A stretch of DNA of 52,156 nucleotides, from positions 1 to 52,156 of the forward strand of contig NZ_JAQGEI010000039.1 in NCBI RefSeq assembly GCF_029017505.1, given 5' to 3'. Source of the DNA: Sedimenticola hydrogenitrophicus (lineage in GTDB: Bacteria; Pseudomonadota; Gammaproteobacteria; Chromatiales; Chromatiaceae). Numbering within the stretch: position 1 is the first letter of the stretch; the number at the start of each line of letters is the position of its first letter. The notes beneath the pieces are model-generated. The model was not told the DNA's origin, did not search any database, and was given only the letters and a program-made list of their open reading frames with translations. This document shows, in pieces, positions 1 through 10,111 of this stretch. Position numbers and translations under genes: made by a program.

Positions 1-95
1 GACTCCAACCCCTTACGGAACCATTGTAGATCAGTTCTCCGCACCGGTCGGTGTCCGGCCCTCTGCCGATCGAGGGGGCCGATCAAGGGGGACGT

Positions 96-3000
96 TCAGG
101 GGACCACCAGTGTCACCCGGCTCCCCTCGCGGTTACTGCTGACATCCAGGCGTAGCGGCATCTGCTCCTTCAGCTCGGCCACGTGGGAGATGACGCCGAC
201 CATGCGGCCGGAGGATTGCAGATCGATCAGGGCACGGATCGCCAGGTCGAGGGATTCGGGATCGAGCGAACCGAAGCCCTCGTCGATGAACAGGGTGTCG
301 AGACGGATCCCCCCGGAGTAGGCCTGCACCACGTCGGAGAGTCCCAACGCCAGGGAGAGGGCGGCCAGGAAGCTCTCCCCGCCGGACAGGGTGGCCACAG
401 GGCGGCACTTGCCGGAATAGGCGTCCTCCACCTCCAGCTCCAGGCCCGAGGCAAGGTTGCCCTTGGCACGTTCGCTCTTGCGCAACAGCTGGTAGCGCCC
501 CTTGCTCATCAGTTGCAGGCGCCGGCTCGCCTCCACCAGAACATCATCCAGCAGCACGCTGAGCACGAAGCGCTGCAGGCTGATCTTGTCGCCGGTCTGG
601 CCATTGGCTACCTCGCTCAGGGTGCCGATCAGTGCGTACTGCTGCTCCAGCGCGGCGCACTGGCGCTCGCTCTCCGCCAGCTTCTGCACCGCACCCTGCA
701 ACTGCCCCTGGCGACTGTCCAGTTGCCGCCACGCCTGATCCGCCTGCTCCTTCAGTTCGGTGGCCGTTGCAAGTTGCTGCTCCCGGGCCGGAATGTCCGG
801 TGCGGTGTGCCCCTCCAGGGCGACCTGTTGCTGCTGCAGCGCCCCGGCGGTCTGCTGGCAGGACGCCTCATACTCCTGCACCGTCTGCTGCAGTGCCGTT
901 CGTTCCCGCGGCTCGAGCAGGGCCTGCTCAAACGCCCGCTGATCGGCAAAGGGACTGGCGCCCAGCGCCTCGGTCCATTGTGTTTCCGCCTGCTGCAGCG
1001 CCGCCTGCGCCGCCAGCTGTGACTCGTCGGCTGACTGACAGGTGGCCCGCGCCGATGCGTGCGCTTCGGTGGCCTGCTGGTATTGCGTGCGCGCGGCGGC
1101 AATGGTGCCGTTCAGCCGCTCCACCTCAATCCCGCTCTCGGCGATCGCCCGCTCGAGCGCGCCTGGCTCGCGGTAGGCGGTGGGCAGCTCCTGCCCGGCA
1201 CTCGTCAGCTCACTGGCGGCGGCCGCCACGGCGGCATGCGCCGCCGCCAGCCGGGCGTTGGCGGTTTCCAGATCGGCACGCCGTGACGCCTCGCTCTGCT
1301 TCAGCCGGCCCTCGTCGGCGTCGAGTGCCTGCAACCGTTGCCGAACCGACTGCAGCGTCTCCAGCGACTGCTCCAGCTGCGCCTGCCGGTCCTGCAACAC
1401 CGGCAGGGATTCGGCCACCGCCGCGCCGAGCCGCTTCTCCAGTTCGCTTATGCGGGCCTCCAGCCCCGTCGCCTCGCCCTTTTTTCGGGTGTAGGCATCG
1501 CGGGCCTCGTTCAGCCGATCCTGGGCCGCCTGCACCGCTTGGCGCGCCTGCTCCAGGGCGGCCTGGCTCGACAGATCGCTCGGCAGATCGACGGGCGATT
1601 CGGCGGGCGCCGGGTGTTCCCGGCTGCCGCAGACCGGACAGGGCTGCTCAGGCTCCAGCTCCCGGGCCAGCAGGGCCGCTTGGCCCTGATGCCAGGCCAG
1701 CTCGACCCGCTTGCACTGGTTGGTCCGCTGCAGATGGTCGGCGGCCAGCCGCTTGCCCTCCTGTTCGGCCGCTTCCAGGGTCTGCCGTTGCCGGTCGCGT
1801 TGCCGGTTCAGCTCATCCAGCACACGCCGGTCCCGCACCTGATCGCTGATCTGCTTGAGCTGCAGCGGGGCATCCGTCAACTGGTTCAGGGAGTGTTGCT
1901 GTTGACTCCGCTCGCTGTGCAGTTGCTCGCGCTGCCGGCCGGTCCGTTGCAGTTCCGCCTGCTGCCGGTGTTGTGCCTCCAGGGCCGTCTGTTCGACGGC
2001 CTGGGCCTCCTGCAAGCGACGGGTCGCCTCCACCAGCTGGACGGCACGCTGCTGATATCCCTGCAGGTTGGTCAATTGTTGCTTGGCGTTATCCAGCAAG
2101 CCATCCAGCCGCTCGCTGTCTTGCAGTGCCGCCGTCGACCCGGCCAGCGCCTTGACGGCATCATCCAGCACCTGTTGCGCCCGTTGCCGCTTGCTTGTCG
2201 CCGCCTGCAGCGCCTCACGCGCGGCCAACCAGCCGTCGCACCGGGGCTTGATTCTTTCACCCTGCTCCGCCCGCAGCAGCCGCTGCCGCAGGCGCTCGAT
2301 CTCCGGCAGGCGCCGCGCCAGTTCGGCCTGTGCCTGAAGCAGCTTATCCAACCGCCCGAATCCCTCCTGGAGGTGTCTGGCCTGCTGCAGCGCCTGCTGC
2401 GCCTGGCCATGCCGCCGCTCCGCCGCCTGACGCGCTTCAGCGGCTTCTGCCAGCGCGGGCTGAAGGTCGCGCAGCGCCTCATCCAGTTCATCCCGGGATT
2501 CCAGACCGATACCCCGCAGGATGCCCTGCTGGACATGCCTGCCCTGCTCCACCTCGCGCCGGATCCCGGCCGACTGCGCCTTCAGCCGCTCCTCCAGCTG
2601 GCGGTAGATGCGGGTCTGGAACAGCTGGCTGAAGATCTCCTCCCGCGCCTTCGATTCCGCCAGCAACAGCTCGCGGAACTTGCCCTGGGGCAGCACCATC
2701 ACCTGGCGGAACTGCTCCACGCTGAGTCCGGTAAGCTGTTCGATCTCGCGGGTCGCCTCGGTCACCTTGGCGGGGACCAACAGTTGCTCTTCCCCCGCCG
2801 GATCGATGGCCCAGAGCTGCGCCTCGGCCGCCTGGGTGGTGGTGCCCTCGCCCCGGGCCTTGGGCCGCTGCTGTTCCGGCACCCGGCGGATCCGGTAACC
2901 ACGGCCGGCCAGCTCGAAACTGAAGGTCACCTCGGTCAGGGTATCAGCGGCGGCATGATCACAGCGCATCTGGCTCCCCTCCCGCTCATTGCCGGTGGTG

Positions 3001-3164
3001 CGGCCATAGAGGGCGAAACAGATGGCATCGAGGAGGGTGGTCTTGCCCGAGCCGGTGGGGCCGTTGATCAGGAACAGCGGGCTCTCGCCCAACCGTTCAA
3101 ACGGGATGGTTTCGGACGCCTGGAACGGCCCGAAGGCGGAGAGGGTGAGGCTCAGGGGGCGCAC
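96..3164 (-). CDS. sbcC: Exonuclease subunit SbcC (SMC-like ATPase)
   Basis: Large subunit of the SbcCD (Mre11-Rad50 type) nuclease, which opens hairpins and trims DNA ends during replication and repair in the cytoplasm. The 1022 residues show the expected order: N-terminal Walker A (GPTGSGKTT, about residues 35-43), long Gln/Glu/Ala-rich coiled coil, a CPVC zinc hook near residue 510, a second coiled coil, then the ABC signature (LSGGES) and Walker B (LFIDEGFGSLD) near the C-terminus. Length matches the family. The start is a GTG whose G is shared with the sbcD TAG stop, so the two are translationally coupled. It is the last gene of a four-gene leftward operon. Family assignment is secure. 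Confidence 0.97.
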   Translation of the reverse strand: MRPLSLTLSAFGPFQASETIPFERLGESPLFLINGPTGSGKTTLLDAICFALYGRTTGNEREGSQMRCDHAAADTLTEVTFSFELAGRGYRIRRVPEQQRPKARGEGTTTQAAEAQLWAIDPAGEEQLLVPAKVTEATREIEQLTGLSVEQFRQVMVLPQGKFRELLLAESKAREEIFSQLFQTRIYRQLEERLKAQSAGIRREVEQGRHVQQGILRGIGLESRDELDEALRDLQPALAEAAEARQAAERRHGQAQQALQQARHLQEGFGRLDKLLQAQAELARRLPEIERLRQRLLRAEQGERIKPRCDGWLAAREALQAATSKRQRAQQVLDDAVKALAGSTAALQDSERLDGLLDNAKQQLTNLQGYQQRAVQLVEATRRLQEAQAVEQTALEAQHRQQAELQRTGRQREQLHSERSQQQHSLNQLTDAPLQLKQISDQVRDRRVLDELNRQRDRQRQTLEAAEQEGKRLAADHLQRTNQCKRVELAWHQGQAALLARELEPEQPCPVCGSREHPAPAESPVDLPSDLSSQAALEQARQAVQAAQDRLNEARDAYTRKKGEATGLEARISELEKRLGAAVAESLPVLQDRQAQLEQSLETLQSVRQRLQALDADEGRLKQSEASRRADLETANARLAAAHAAVAAAASELTSAGQELPTAYREPGALERAIAESGIEVERLNGTIAAARTQYQQATEAHASARATCQSADESQLAAQAALQQAETQWTEALGASPFADQRAFEQALLEPRERTALQQTVQEYEASCQQTAGALQQQQVALEGHTAPDIPAREQQLATATELKEQADQAWRQLDSRQGQLQGAVQKLAESERQCAALEQQYALIGTLSEVANGQTGDKISLQRFVLSVLLDDVLVEASRRLQLMSKGRYQLLRKSERAKGNLASGLELEVEDAYSGKCRPVATLSGGESFLAALSLALGLSDVVQAYSGGIRLDTLFIDEGFGSLDPESLDLAIRALIDLQSSGRMVGVISHVAELKEQMPLRLDVSSNREGSRVTLVVP

Positions 3165-4318
3165 TAGGCCTCTTCTCCCCGGTGGATCTGTTCCAGGAGT
3201 CCGGCAATCAGGGTCTGCTGCTGCGTGCTCAGCTCTTCTCCCCTGACCTGGCGGTAGAAGTCCCGGAACATGGCCAGTTCACCGCGTTTGAGCTGGTCCC
3301 GCTGCAGACTGCGCTGCGCTCCGCCGACCATCAGTCCCGGGCGCTCCAGGTGCAGCACGTTGGGATAGACCGCCCGCAGCTTGCCCATGATGTCGAGGAT
3401 GGCGTGGCGGTCGCTGAGGCGCACCAGCAGATAGTCGTCGCGGTGCGGATCATCCCGGCCCTGCTCCAGCAGCTGATCCAGCTCGCCTTCGAGGATGCGC
3501 ATGTCGTGCAGCGGCTGTAGCTCCACCTGCTCGATGTGACTCGTGCCGGCGTCATCCAGATCCACCAGGGTCACCGATTTGTGATGGCGGGTCTCGGAGA
3601 AGGAGTATTTGAGGATCGAACCAGCGTAGCGGATATGTTCCGCGCCGCGGCTCTGGCGCCCGTGCAGATGGCCCAGGGCGACATAATCGAACGCCTTGAA
3701 ATGGTCCGGCGAGACCCACTCGGCACCGCCGATGGAGAGCGGCCGCTCCGACTCCGAGACCTCGCCCCCGGCCAGGAAACAGTGGCTCAACAGCACGCAG
3801 GGGCCACGCCCGGCATGGTGTTCCAGGATCCGCCGGGTGAGAAATGCCATCGCCTCGTCATGGCTCGCCACTTCGTTGCCGAACAGCTGACGGACCGTGG
3901 CCGGATCGGCATAAGGGAGGGCGTAGAAGGCCACTTCATGACCCGGTTTACCCAGCAGGATCGGCTCCGGCGCCTGTTCCAACCCTGGGCCCAGATGGGC
4001 GACGATGTGCAGACCGGCCTGGCGCAAATGCCGCGCGCCAAAGGCGAGCCTTTCCGGGCCATCGTGGTTGCCGGCGATCATGATCACCGGCACCCCCAGG
4101 TCCAGGCAAATGCGGTTCAATACCTCGTCCAGCAGCGCCACGGCGGCGGCCGGCGGCACCGAGCGGTCGTAGATGTCACCAGCCACCAGCAGCACATCCA
4201 CCTGTCGCGACTCGATCAGGTCGGTGATCTGCCCCAACACGTGGCGCTGGTCCTCCAGCAGCGACAGGTTGTGGAACTGGCGGCCGATGTGCCAGTCAGC
4301 GGTATGCAGCAGCCTCAT
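3164..4318 (-). CDS. sbcD: Exonuclease subunit SbcD (Mre11-like nuclease)
   Basis: Metallophosphoesterase subunit that supplies the Mn-dependent nuclease active site of SbcCD. Metal-binding motifs are all visible: DWHIG near the N-terminus, GDIYD, GNHD and GHLHG. The 384 residues are typical for SbcD. Its ATG overlaps the TGA of the upstream RND permease (ATGA) and its own TAG overlaps the sbcC GTG, so translation runs through all junctions. The sbcD-sbcC pairing is normal; coupling to an efflux pump upstream is not. Confidence 0.97.
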   Translation of the reverse strand: MRLLHTADWHIGRQFHNLSLLEDQRHVLGQITDLIESRQVDVLLVAGDIYDRSVPPAAAVALLDEVLNRICLDLGVPVIMIAGNHDGPERLAFGARHLRQAGLHIVAHLGPGLEQAPEPILLGKPGHEVAFYALPYADPATVRQLFGNEVASHDEAMAFLTRRILEHHAGRGPCVLLSHCFLAGGEVSESERPLSIGGAEWVSPDHFKAFDYVALGHLHGRQSRGAEHIRYAGSILKYSFSETRHHKSVTLVDLDDAGTSHIEQVELQPLHDMRILEGELDQLLEQGRDDPHRDDYLLVRLSDRHAILDIMGKLRAVYPNVLHLERPGLMVGGAQRSLQRDQLKRGELAMFRDFYRQVRGEELSTQQQTLIAGLLEQIHRGEEA

Positions 4319-7300
4319 CGGCCCATCAGCCGGTACCAGCCGGCCATGCCCCGTTCCATCAGCAGGTAGTTCACCGGCACCAGCAGCAGGGTGATGAAGG
4401 TGGCGAAGAGGATGCCGAAACCGAGGGAGATCGCCATCGGGATCAGGAACTGGGCCTGGGTGGACTGCTCGAACAGCAGCGGCATCAGGCCAATGAAGGT
4501 GGTCAGGGAGGTGAGCATCACCGGACGGAAGCGCGCCACCCCGGCATTCAGGATGGCGTCATGCAGGCCGCTGGAGCGCTTGTGATTGTTGATGAAATCC
4601 ACCAGCACCAGGCTGTCGTTCACCACCACGCCCACCAGGGCCATCATCCCCAGCAGGCTGAGCATGGTGAGATCCATGCCCATGATCCAGTGCCCCCCCA
4701 GGGCACCGATGGCGCCGAACGGGATGATCGACATCACCACCAGCGGTTGCACATAAGACTTGAACGGAATCGCCAGCAGGCCATAGATCACGAACAGCAT
4801 GATCCCCAGGCCGATACCCATGGAGGCGAACGACTCCCGCTGCTCCCGCAGCTCGCCCTCGAAGCTGTAGTTGACCCCGGGGTACTGCACCAGCAGGTTG
4901 TCGAGGTAATCGGTCAGTTCGCCCTGCAGCAGGGTCATGTTGGCTGTCGCCTTGTTGATGTCGGCGGCCACCTTGACGGTGCGGTAGCGGTCGATGCGAA
5001 TAATGGAGGTGGGGCTCTTGCCCGGTTTCAGGGTGACCACCTGACCCAGCGGCACACTCAGGCCGGTGGCACTGGTGATGCGCAGATCCTGCAGATTGGT
5101 CACCGATTTACGCTCGCTCTCGGGATACCGCACCATCACCCGGATGTCATCCCGGCCGCGCTGGATACGCTGCACCTGAAAGCCGAAGAAGGCGTTGCGG
5201 ATCTGGTTGAGCACGTCGGATCGGCTCAGGCCGAGGGCGTGGGCCTCGGCCTTCAGCTCGATCTGCAGCTCCTCCTTGCCGTCCGACAGGGTGTCGCTGA
5301 TATCGAACACCGCCGGGTAGAGCGCCAGCCGCGCCTTGGTCTGGTCCGCCACATCCGAGAGGGTGGCGAAATCGAGACCGGAGAACTGGATCTCGATCGG
5401 GTCCGAGATGCGCCCAATCTCCGCCCGGAAGGTGAGGTTCTCGGCGCCGGGAATCACCCCGATCATCTTGCGCCACTCGCGTACCAGTTCGATGCTGGTG
5501 ACCGTCGAGGTACGGTCTTCCGGCGCCACGATCTCGAACATCACCAGCCCGGTGTGGGAGCCGGAGCCGCGCGCACCACTGGCACCGGTGGTGGATTGGA
5601 TATCCAGTACCAGATCCAGCCCGTCCGCATCCCGGTACTTCTCCTTTAACTCAAAGGCGGCATCGGTGATCTTGCGGACATAGCGGTCGGTCACCTCGAA
5701 TGGGGTGCCGGTGGGCATGGTGAGCGAGGCCCGCGCCAGTTCGCTCTGCACCCGCGGCCAGAAGGTGAAGCGGGTCCAGCCGGTGGTGGCCAGGGTGACC
5801 ATGATCAGCAGGATGCCGGCAAACAGCACCAGGGTGGTCCAGCGATTATCCAGGGCGGTCTTCAGCAGCGGCCGGTAATAACGCAGGATCGCCCGCTCGA
5901 AACCGTCGGCGAAGCCCTGCTGAAAACGCTCCAGCAGCCCCGGCCGGCCGCGCTCGGAACGCAGCTTGATGTGCTTGAGGTGGGCCGGCAGGACGAACTT
6001 GGATTCGATCAGCGAAAACAGGAAGATCGGGATCACCACGATGGGGATCTGGGCGAACAGCAGGCCGCGGTGCCCCTCGATGAAGGCCAGCGGCAGAAAC
6101 GCCGCGATGGTGGTGAGGATACCGAAGGTGACTGGAATGGCCACCTCGCGGGTGCCGCGGATCGCCGCCTCCAGCCCGTTCTCGGCGTGACGCAGATGGG
6201 TGTAGACATTCTCGCCGGTGACGATGGCGTCATCCACCACGATACCCAGCACCAGCAGGAAGGCGAACAGGCTGAACACATTCAGGCTGACGCCGAAAAA
6301 CGGCATCGCCACGAAGGCCCCCATGAAGCTGACCGGCACCCCGATGAACACCCAGAAGGCGATGGAGGGACGCAGGAACAGGGTCAACAGCAGCAGTACC
6401 AGGACACCGCCCTGGATGGCGTTGTTGGTGAGGGTCCGCAGGCGCTTCTTGACAATCCGGGAGCGGTCGCGCCAGGTGGTCATCTCAACCCCCTGGGGCA
6501 GCGCGGCCTGGCGCTCGGCCACGTAAGCCTTCACCTTGTCGGCCACGTCGATGGCGCTCTGCCCACCCACCCGGTATACATCCACAAAAGCGGCCAGTTT
6601 GCCGTTGAAGCGGCTGCGTAGCGCGGCCTCCTCGAAGCCGTCATTGACCCGGGCCAGGTCGCGTACCCGCACGATACTGCCGTCGGGGTGGGTCAGCACG
6701 ATGATGTCGTCGAACTGGTCGCGCCGGTAGGCCTGGCCCTTGGAGCGGATCAGGATCTCGCCCGCCTCGGCCTTGATGTTGCCCGCCGACAGATCCAGCG
6801 CACTGCGGGAGATCGCCTCGGCCACCTCGCGCAGGCTGATGCCGTACTGGCGCAGACTGTCTTCCGCTACCTCGATGGCGATCTCATAGGCCCGCACCGA
6901 ATCCAGCTCCACCTGGGTGATGCCGGGAATCCGCAACAGATCGTTGCGCACCCGGTCGGCCAGGTCGCGGATCTCCTGCTCCGGGTAGTCACCGGCCACG
7001 GCCACGGTGATCACCTCGCGCCGGCGGGTGACCAGGCTGACCACCGGCTTCTCCGCCTCGACCGGCAGGTTGTTGATGGCGTCGACCCGGCTCTTGATAT
7101 CCGCCAGCAGCTCCCGGGGATCGTAACCGCTGTCGATCTCCAGGCCGATGCTGGCGGTGCCCTCGGCCGAGCGGCTGACGATCTCCTTGATCCCCTCCAG
7201 GTCCTGCACCGCCTCCTCCACCAGGATAGCGATGCCCTGTTCCGCATCCTCCGGGGTGGCGCCGCGCAGGTTGATCACCACATCGACTTGCTGCGCCTCC

Positions 7301-7416
7301 AGGCTCGGAAACACCTCCAGCGGGATGCGCTGATAGAGCGACATCAGGCCCATGACCAGCAGGCTCACCATCAGCAGATTGGCGGCCACATGGTTACGTG
7401 CAAACCAGGCGATCAT
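4315..7416 (-). CDS. RND-family efflux permease (AcrB/MexB-like)
   Basis: Inner-membrane proton-driven pump of the hydrophobe/amphiphile RND family, expected to export hydrophobic or toxic compounds with the adaptor encoded just upstream and an outer-membrane channel encoded elsewhere. The 1033 residues have the duplicated RND plan: TM1 at about residues 10-30, a large periplasmic loop, a TM2-6 block containing VVDDAIV (the paired aspartates of the proton relay in TM4), a second periplasmic loop from about 550, and TM8-12 with GVVVNDSLVLVDF. The start overlaps the adaptor stop (ATGA). The substrate cannot be read from sequence. No TolC-like gene is present in the window. Confidence 0.93.
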   Translation of the reverse strand: MIAWFARNHVAANLLMVSLLVMGLMSLYQRIPLEVFPSLEAQQVDVVINLRGATPEDAEQGIAILVEEAVQDLEGIKEIVSRSAEGTASIGLEIDSGYDPRELLADIKSRVDAINNLPVEAEKPVVSLVTRRREVITVAVAGDYPEQEIRDLADRVRNDLLRIPGITQVELDSVRAYEIAIEVAEDSLRQYGISLREVAEAISRSALDLSAGNIKAEAGEILIRSKGQAYRRDQFDDIIVLTHPDGSIVRVRDLARVNDGFEEAALRSRFNGKLAAFVDVYRVGGQSAIDVADKVKAYVAERQAALPQGVEMTTWRDRSRIVKKRLRTLTNNAIQGGVLVLLLLTLFLRPSIAFWVFIGVPVSFMGAFVAMPFFGVSLNVFSLFAFLLVLGIVVDDAIVTGENVYTHLRHAENGLEAAIRGTREVAIPVTFGILTTIAAFLPLAFIEGHRGLLFAQIPIVVIPIFLFSLIESKFVLPAHLKHIKLRSERGRPGLLERFQQGFADGFERAILRYYRPLLKTALDNRWTTLVLFAGILLIMVTLATTGWTRFTFWPRVQSELARASLTMPTGTPFEVTDRYVRKITDAAFELKEKYRDADGLDLVLDIQSTTGASGARGSGSHTGLVMFEIVAPEDRTSTVTSIELVREWRKMIGVIPGAENLTFRAEIGRISDPIEIQFSGLDFATLSDVADQTKARLALYPAVFDISDTLSDGKEELQIELKAEAHALGLSRSDVLNQIRNAFFGFQVQRIQRGRDDIRVMVRYPESERKSVTNLQDLRITSATGLSVPLGQVVTLKPGKSPTSIIRIDRYRTVKVAADINKATANMTLLQGELTDYLDNLLVQYPGVNYSFEGELREQRESFASMGIGLGIMLFVIYGLLAIPFKSYVQPLVVMSIIPFGAIGALGGHWIMGMDLTMLSLLGMMALVGVVVNDSLVLVDFINNHKRSSGLHDAILNAGVARFRPVMLTSLTTFIGLMPLLFEQSTQAQFLIPMAISLGFGILFATFITLLLVPVNYLLMERGMAGWYRLMGR

Positions 7417-8675
7417 GGGCGGGACCGAGCGGTCGTGCCGGCAGCTTCGGCCTGCCGCTCCACGGACCGGCTGGCCCGTTCAGCAGCCCCCTGCCCCCGT
7501 TCCGCAACGTCGCCGCCCATGCGTTTTACCGGCGTGCCGCTGCTGACCTGGCCCAGGGGCGTCAGCACCAACTGCTCGTCTGCCTTCAGACCGCTGCCGA
7601 TCAACGCCTCGCGGCTGTTCTGCCAGGCCACCGCTATCTCCCGGCGCTGCAACACACCCTGGTCGAACAGGTAGACATAGCTGCCCTGGTAGATGGCCGA
7701 GTTGGGAATGACAATGGCATCCGTCAGGGTGCGACCCTGAATCTGCGCGGTCACATACTGGCCGATCTTGAGTGGCCGCCGCCCGTCCCGGTCCTCCGCA
7801 TAGGGGTTGTCGATCTGGGCGGTCACATAGAGCTGCTGACTCTGTTCATCGATGGCTCCGGCGGTACGCACCAGGGTGGCCGGCCACCGCTCCGGCGCAC
7901 TCCCCAGATTGTTGATGATCCCGACCGCGGGCAGATGACTCTGGCCAGCGCCGTTATTGCGATAGTTTTCCGGCAGTTCCACATAGCCCAGCTCGCTGTT
8001 TTTCAGCGGCAGCCGCACTTCCACCCGGTCGGTGGCGTAGATCCGGGCCAGCGCCTGGTTGGCGGAGACCACCACGCCGCGGTCGACGCTGCGCGAGAGG
8101 ATCCGCCCGGCGTAAGGCGCCCTGATCTCGGTGCGTTCCACCGCCAGTCTGGCCTGGGCCAGTTTGGCCCGGGCAGCATCGATCTGGGAACGGGCGGCCG
8201 CCATCTGCGGTTTACGCAGGGCATAATCCGATACCTCTCCGCGCTGGTTGAGGATCGCCCGATCCTTTCTGGCCTGCTCCGCGAGCGCCTGCTGCTCCTG
8301 CAGATTCACCTGGGCGTTGGCCAGTTCGGCGGCAGCGATATCCACCTGGATCTTGTAGTCGCGGGGATCGATGGTGAGCAGGGTCTCTCCCGCCTCGAAA
8401 AAACCGCCATCGCGGAAATTGGGGCTGACGGCGATGATCTGTCCCGACACCTGGGCCACCAGCTCACCCTCGGTACGGGGCTGTACCCGGCCGAAGGAGT
8501 GGATCACAGGGGTATAATCGCGCGGCACCACCCGCGCGGTCTCGACCACAATCACCGGGGTGGGGGGAGCGTCACGTTTTGCCGCAACCGGCTTGAAGTG
8601 AGAGATCAGCTGTGTGGCACCGAAAAACAGAACCAGCAAAAGCAACGGCAAGAGCTTGCGCATCATCATACTCAA
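7413..8675 (-). CDS. RND efflux periplasmic adaptor (membrane fusion protein)
   Basis: Membrane-fusion component linking the RND permease to an outer-membrane channel. A single N-terminal hydrophobic segment (about residues 5-24) anchors the protein; lipoyl/barrel-sandwich halves flank a helical hairpin (about residues 100-190), followed by a beta-barrel region and a low-complexity, charged C-terminal tail. The first possible codon is a TTG at 8675; in-frame ATGs at 8669, 8666 and 8663 follow at once and are equally likely, as no strong Shine-Dalgarno decides. It heads the operon adaptor > permease > sbcD > sbcC. Confidence 0.92.
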   Translation of the reverse strand: MSMMMRKLLPLLLLVLFFGATQLISHFKPVAAKRDAPPTPVIVVETARVVPRDYTPVIHSFGRVQPRTEGELVAQVSGQIIAVSPNFRDGGFFEAGETLLTIDPRDYKIQVDIAAAELANAQVNLQEQQALAEQARKDRAILNQRGEVSDYALRKPQMAAARSQIDAARAKLAQARLAVERTEIRAPYAGRILSRSVDRGVVVSANQALARIYATDRVEVRLPLKNSELGYVELPENYRNNGAGQSHLPAVGIINNLGSAPERWPATLVRTAGAIDEQSQQLYVTAQIDNPYAEDRDGRRPLKIGQYVTAQIQGRTLTDAIVIPNSAIYQGSYVYLFDQGVLQRREIAVAWQNSREALIGSGLKADEQLVLTPLGQVSSGTPVKRMGGDVAERGQGAAERASRSVERQAEAAGTTARSRP

Positions 8676-9029
8676 CAGAATAGTTTTTTATAATTGTGAC
8701 ACTTCAGCGGATTGGGACGGCCCGCAGATCCAGGTGCGTCCGACCGGCCATTCTATGCCCTTCCCTTACCCATGAAAAGACACCCCGTTTGCGCATCGGT
8801 TCCAGCCCCAGCATGAGGCTGCTTCTGATTACCCGTCGGTTACCCCATCCGGCGGCCATCCACCCAGCGCGGCACCCCCTTCACGACCTGCCCCACACGA
8901 ACAGGCCGATTGATGAATAAATTATTTCCTATTTCGCCTGACCACTCCCTCTGCCACATATTTTTACTATCCTATGTGGATGGAGGATAGAGAGCATCAA
9001 TCACTCTCATACACAGGTTGCAGCCCGCT
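8676..9029. promoter_or_regulatory. Divergent intergenic region between efflux operon and REC-GGDEF gene
   Basis: No convincing gene lies in these ~350 bases. An AT-rich patch just upstream of the adaptor (about 8681-8697) is a likely promoter area for the leftward operon. A 6-bp inverted repeat (CTATCC...GGATAG, 8967-8990) lies about 40 bases upstream of the regulator start and could be an operator. Neither has a clear sigma-70 consensus. Confidence 0.4.
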
Positions 9030-9989
9030 ATGATGACAGAAGTACAGAGGGATAAAACGGTTCTGATTATCGACGACAGTCCAATAAATATTGAACACCT
9101 CGCCCAGGTACTCAAATCGGAATACAACATAAAAGTGGCCAACAGTGGCGGCCCCGGAATCGAAGTGGCCCGCAACCAGTCACCGGATCTGATCCTGCTG
9201 GATGTCGTCATGCCCGATATGGACGGCTATGAAGTCTGCCGTCGCCTCAAGGCGGACGATGCGACGCGCAAAATCCCCATCATCTTCATCACCACCAAAA
9301 ACGAAATGGAAGATGAGACCCTCGGCCTGACACTGGGTGCGGTCGACTACATCACCAAGCCCTTTCGCACACCAATTGTCAGGGCGCGGGTGAGGAACCA
9401 TATCCAACTGAAACACAACAGCGATCTGTTGGAAAAACTGGCCATGATCGACGCCTTGACCAACCTGCCGAATCGCCGCCGCTTTGAACAGATACTGAAA
9501 CGCGAGTGGGCGCGCTGTCGTCGCTCCCAGGAACCGCTATCGATCATCCTGCTCGATATTGATCACTTCAAACAGTTCAATGATCATTACGGTCATCTGG
9601 CGGGAGACCGTTGCCTGAGCCGGGTCGCCCGGGCACTGCCGATACCACTGAAGCGGCCCGCCGACAGCGTCTTTCGCTATGGCGGCGAGGAGTTCATCGC
9701 GGTGCTGCCGGAAACGGATCACAGTGTCGGCCTGAATCTGGCCGAGGAGATGCGCGCCCAGGTGGCGAAACTGTTGATTCCCCACGCCTACAGCAGCACC
9801 AACCACCCCTATATCAGCGTCAGCCTGGGAGTAACCACCACCACGCCCAACTCACGCAGCACGCCACGAACTCTGGTACAGCTGGCCGACAAGATGCTCT
9901 ATGCGGCAAAGAACGCCGGCAGAAACTGTGTCATGGGGAAAGTATTCAATGGCGAGACCGACTATGACCTGGATCCGGCGGGTGCCTAA
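9030..9989 (+). CDS. Response regulator with diguanylate cyclase output (REC-GGDEF)
   Basis: PleD/WspR-type soluble regulator that should make c-di-GMP from two GTP when phosphorylated. The receiver domain (about residues 1-130) has the acidic pair IIDD and phospho-acceptor D58 (LLDVVMPD). The GGDEF domain (about 150-310) carries an intact GGEEF signature (218-222) and an RxxD inhibitory site (RPAD) five residues before it, so it is predicted active and product-inhibited. A TTG twelve bases upstream (9018) is possible, but the ATG ATG at 9030/9033 is preferred. The hybrid kinase follows on the same strand after about 120 bases and is the obvious candidate partner (inference). Confidence 0.9.
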   Translation: MMTEVQRDKTVLIIDDSPINIEHLAQVLKSEYNIKVANSGGPGIEVARNQSPDLILLDVVMPDMDGYEVCRRLKADDATRKIPIIFITTKNEMEDETLGLTLGAVDYITKPFRTPIVRARVRNHIQLKHNSDLLEKLAMIDALTNLPNRRRFEQILKREWARCRRSQEPLSIILLDIDHFKQFNDHYGHLAGDRCLSRVARALPIPLKRPADSVFRYGGEEFIAVLPETDHSVGLNLAEEMRAQVAKLLIPHAYSSTNHPYISVSLGVTTTTPNSRSTPRTLVQLADKMLYAAKNAGRNCVMGKVFNGETDYDLDPAGA

Positions 9990-10111
9990 CATGACCCCCA
10001 TCACAGTCGCGGCGATAATGATCGGATATACAGATAGGTAACCGCTCTCACATTGGCAAGGGTATGCCAACCCGCATCCGTTCATGCATTTTACCGGAGT
10101 CCGTTTACCGC

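Noticed and set aside
1338-3167. 609-codon open frame on the + strand opposite sbcC
   Set aside because: Antisense shadow of a well-conserved gene in GC-rich DNA; Leu/Arg/Gln-rich product with no recognisable domain.
8696-8920. 74-codon frame between the efflux operon and the REC-GGDEF gene
   Set aside because: Starts beside the adaptor start, Arg/Pro/His-rich, no ribosome site or motif.
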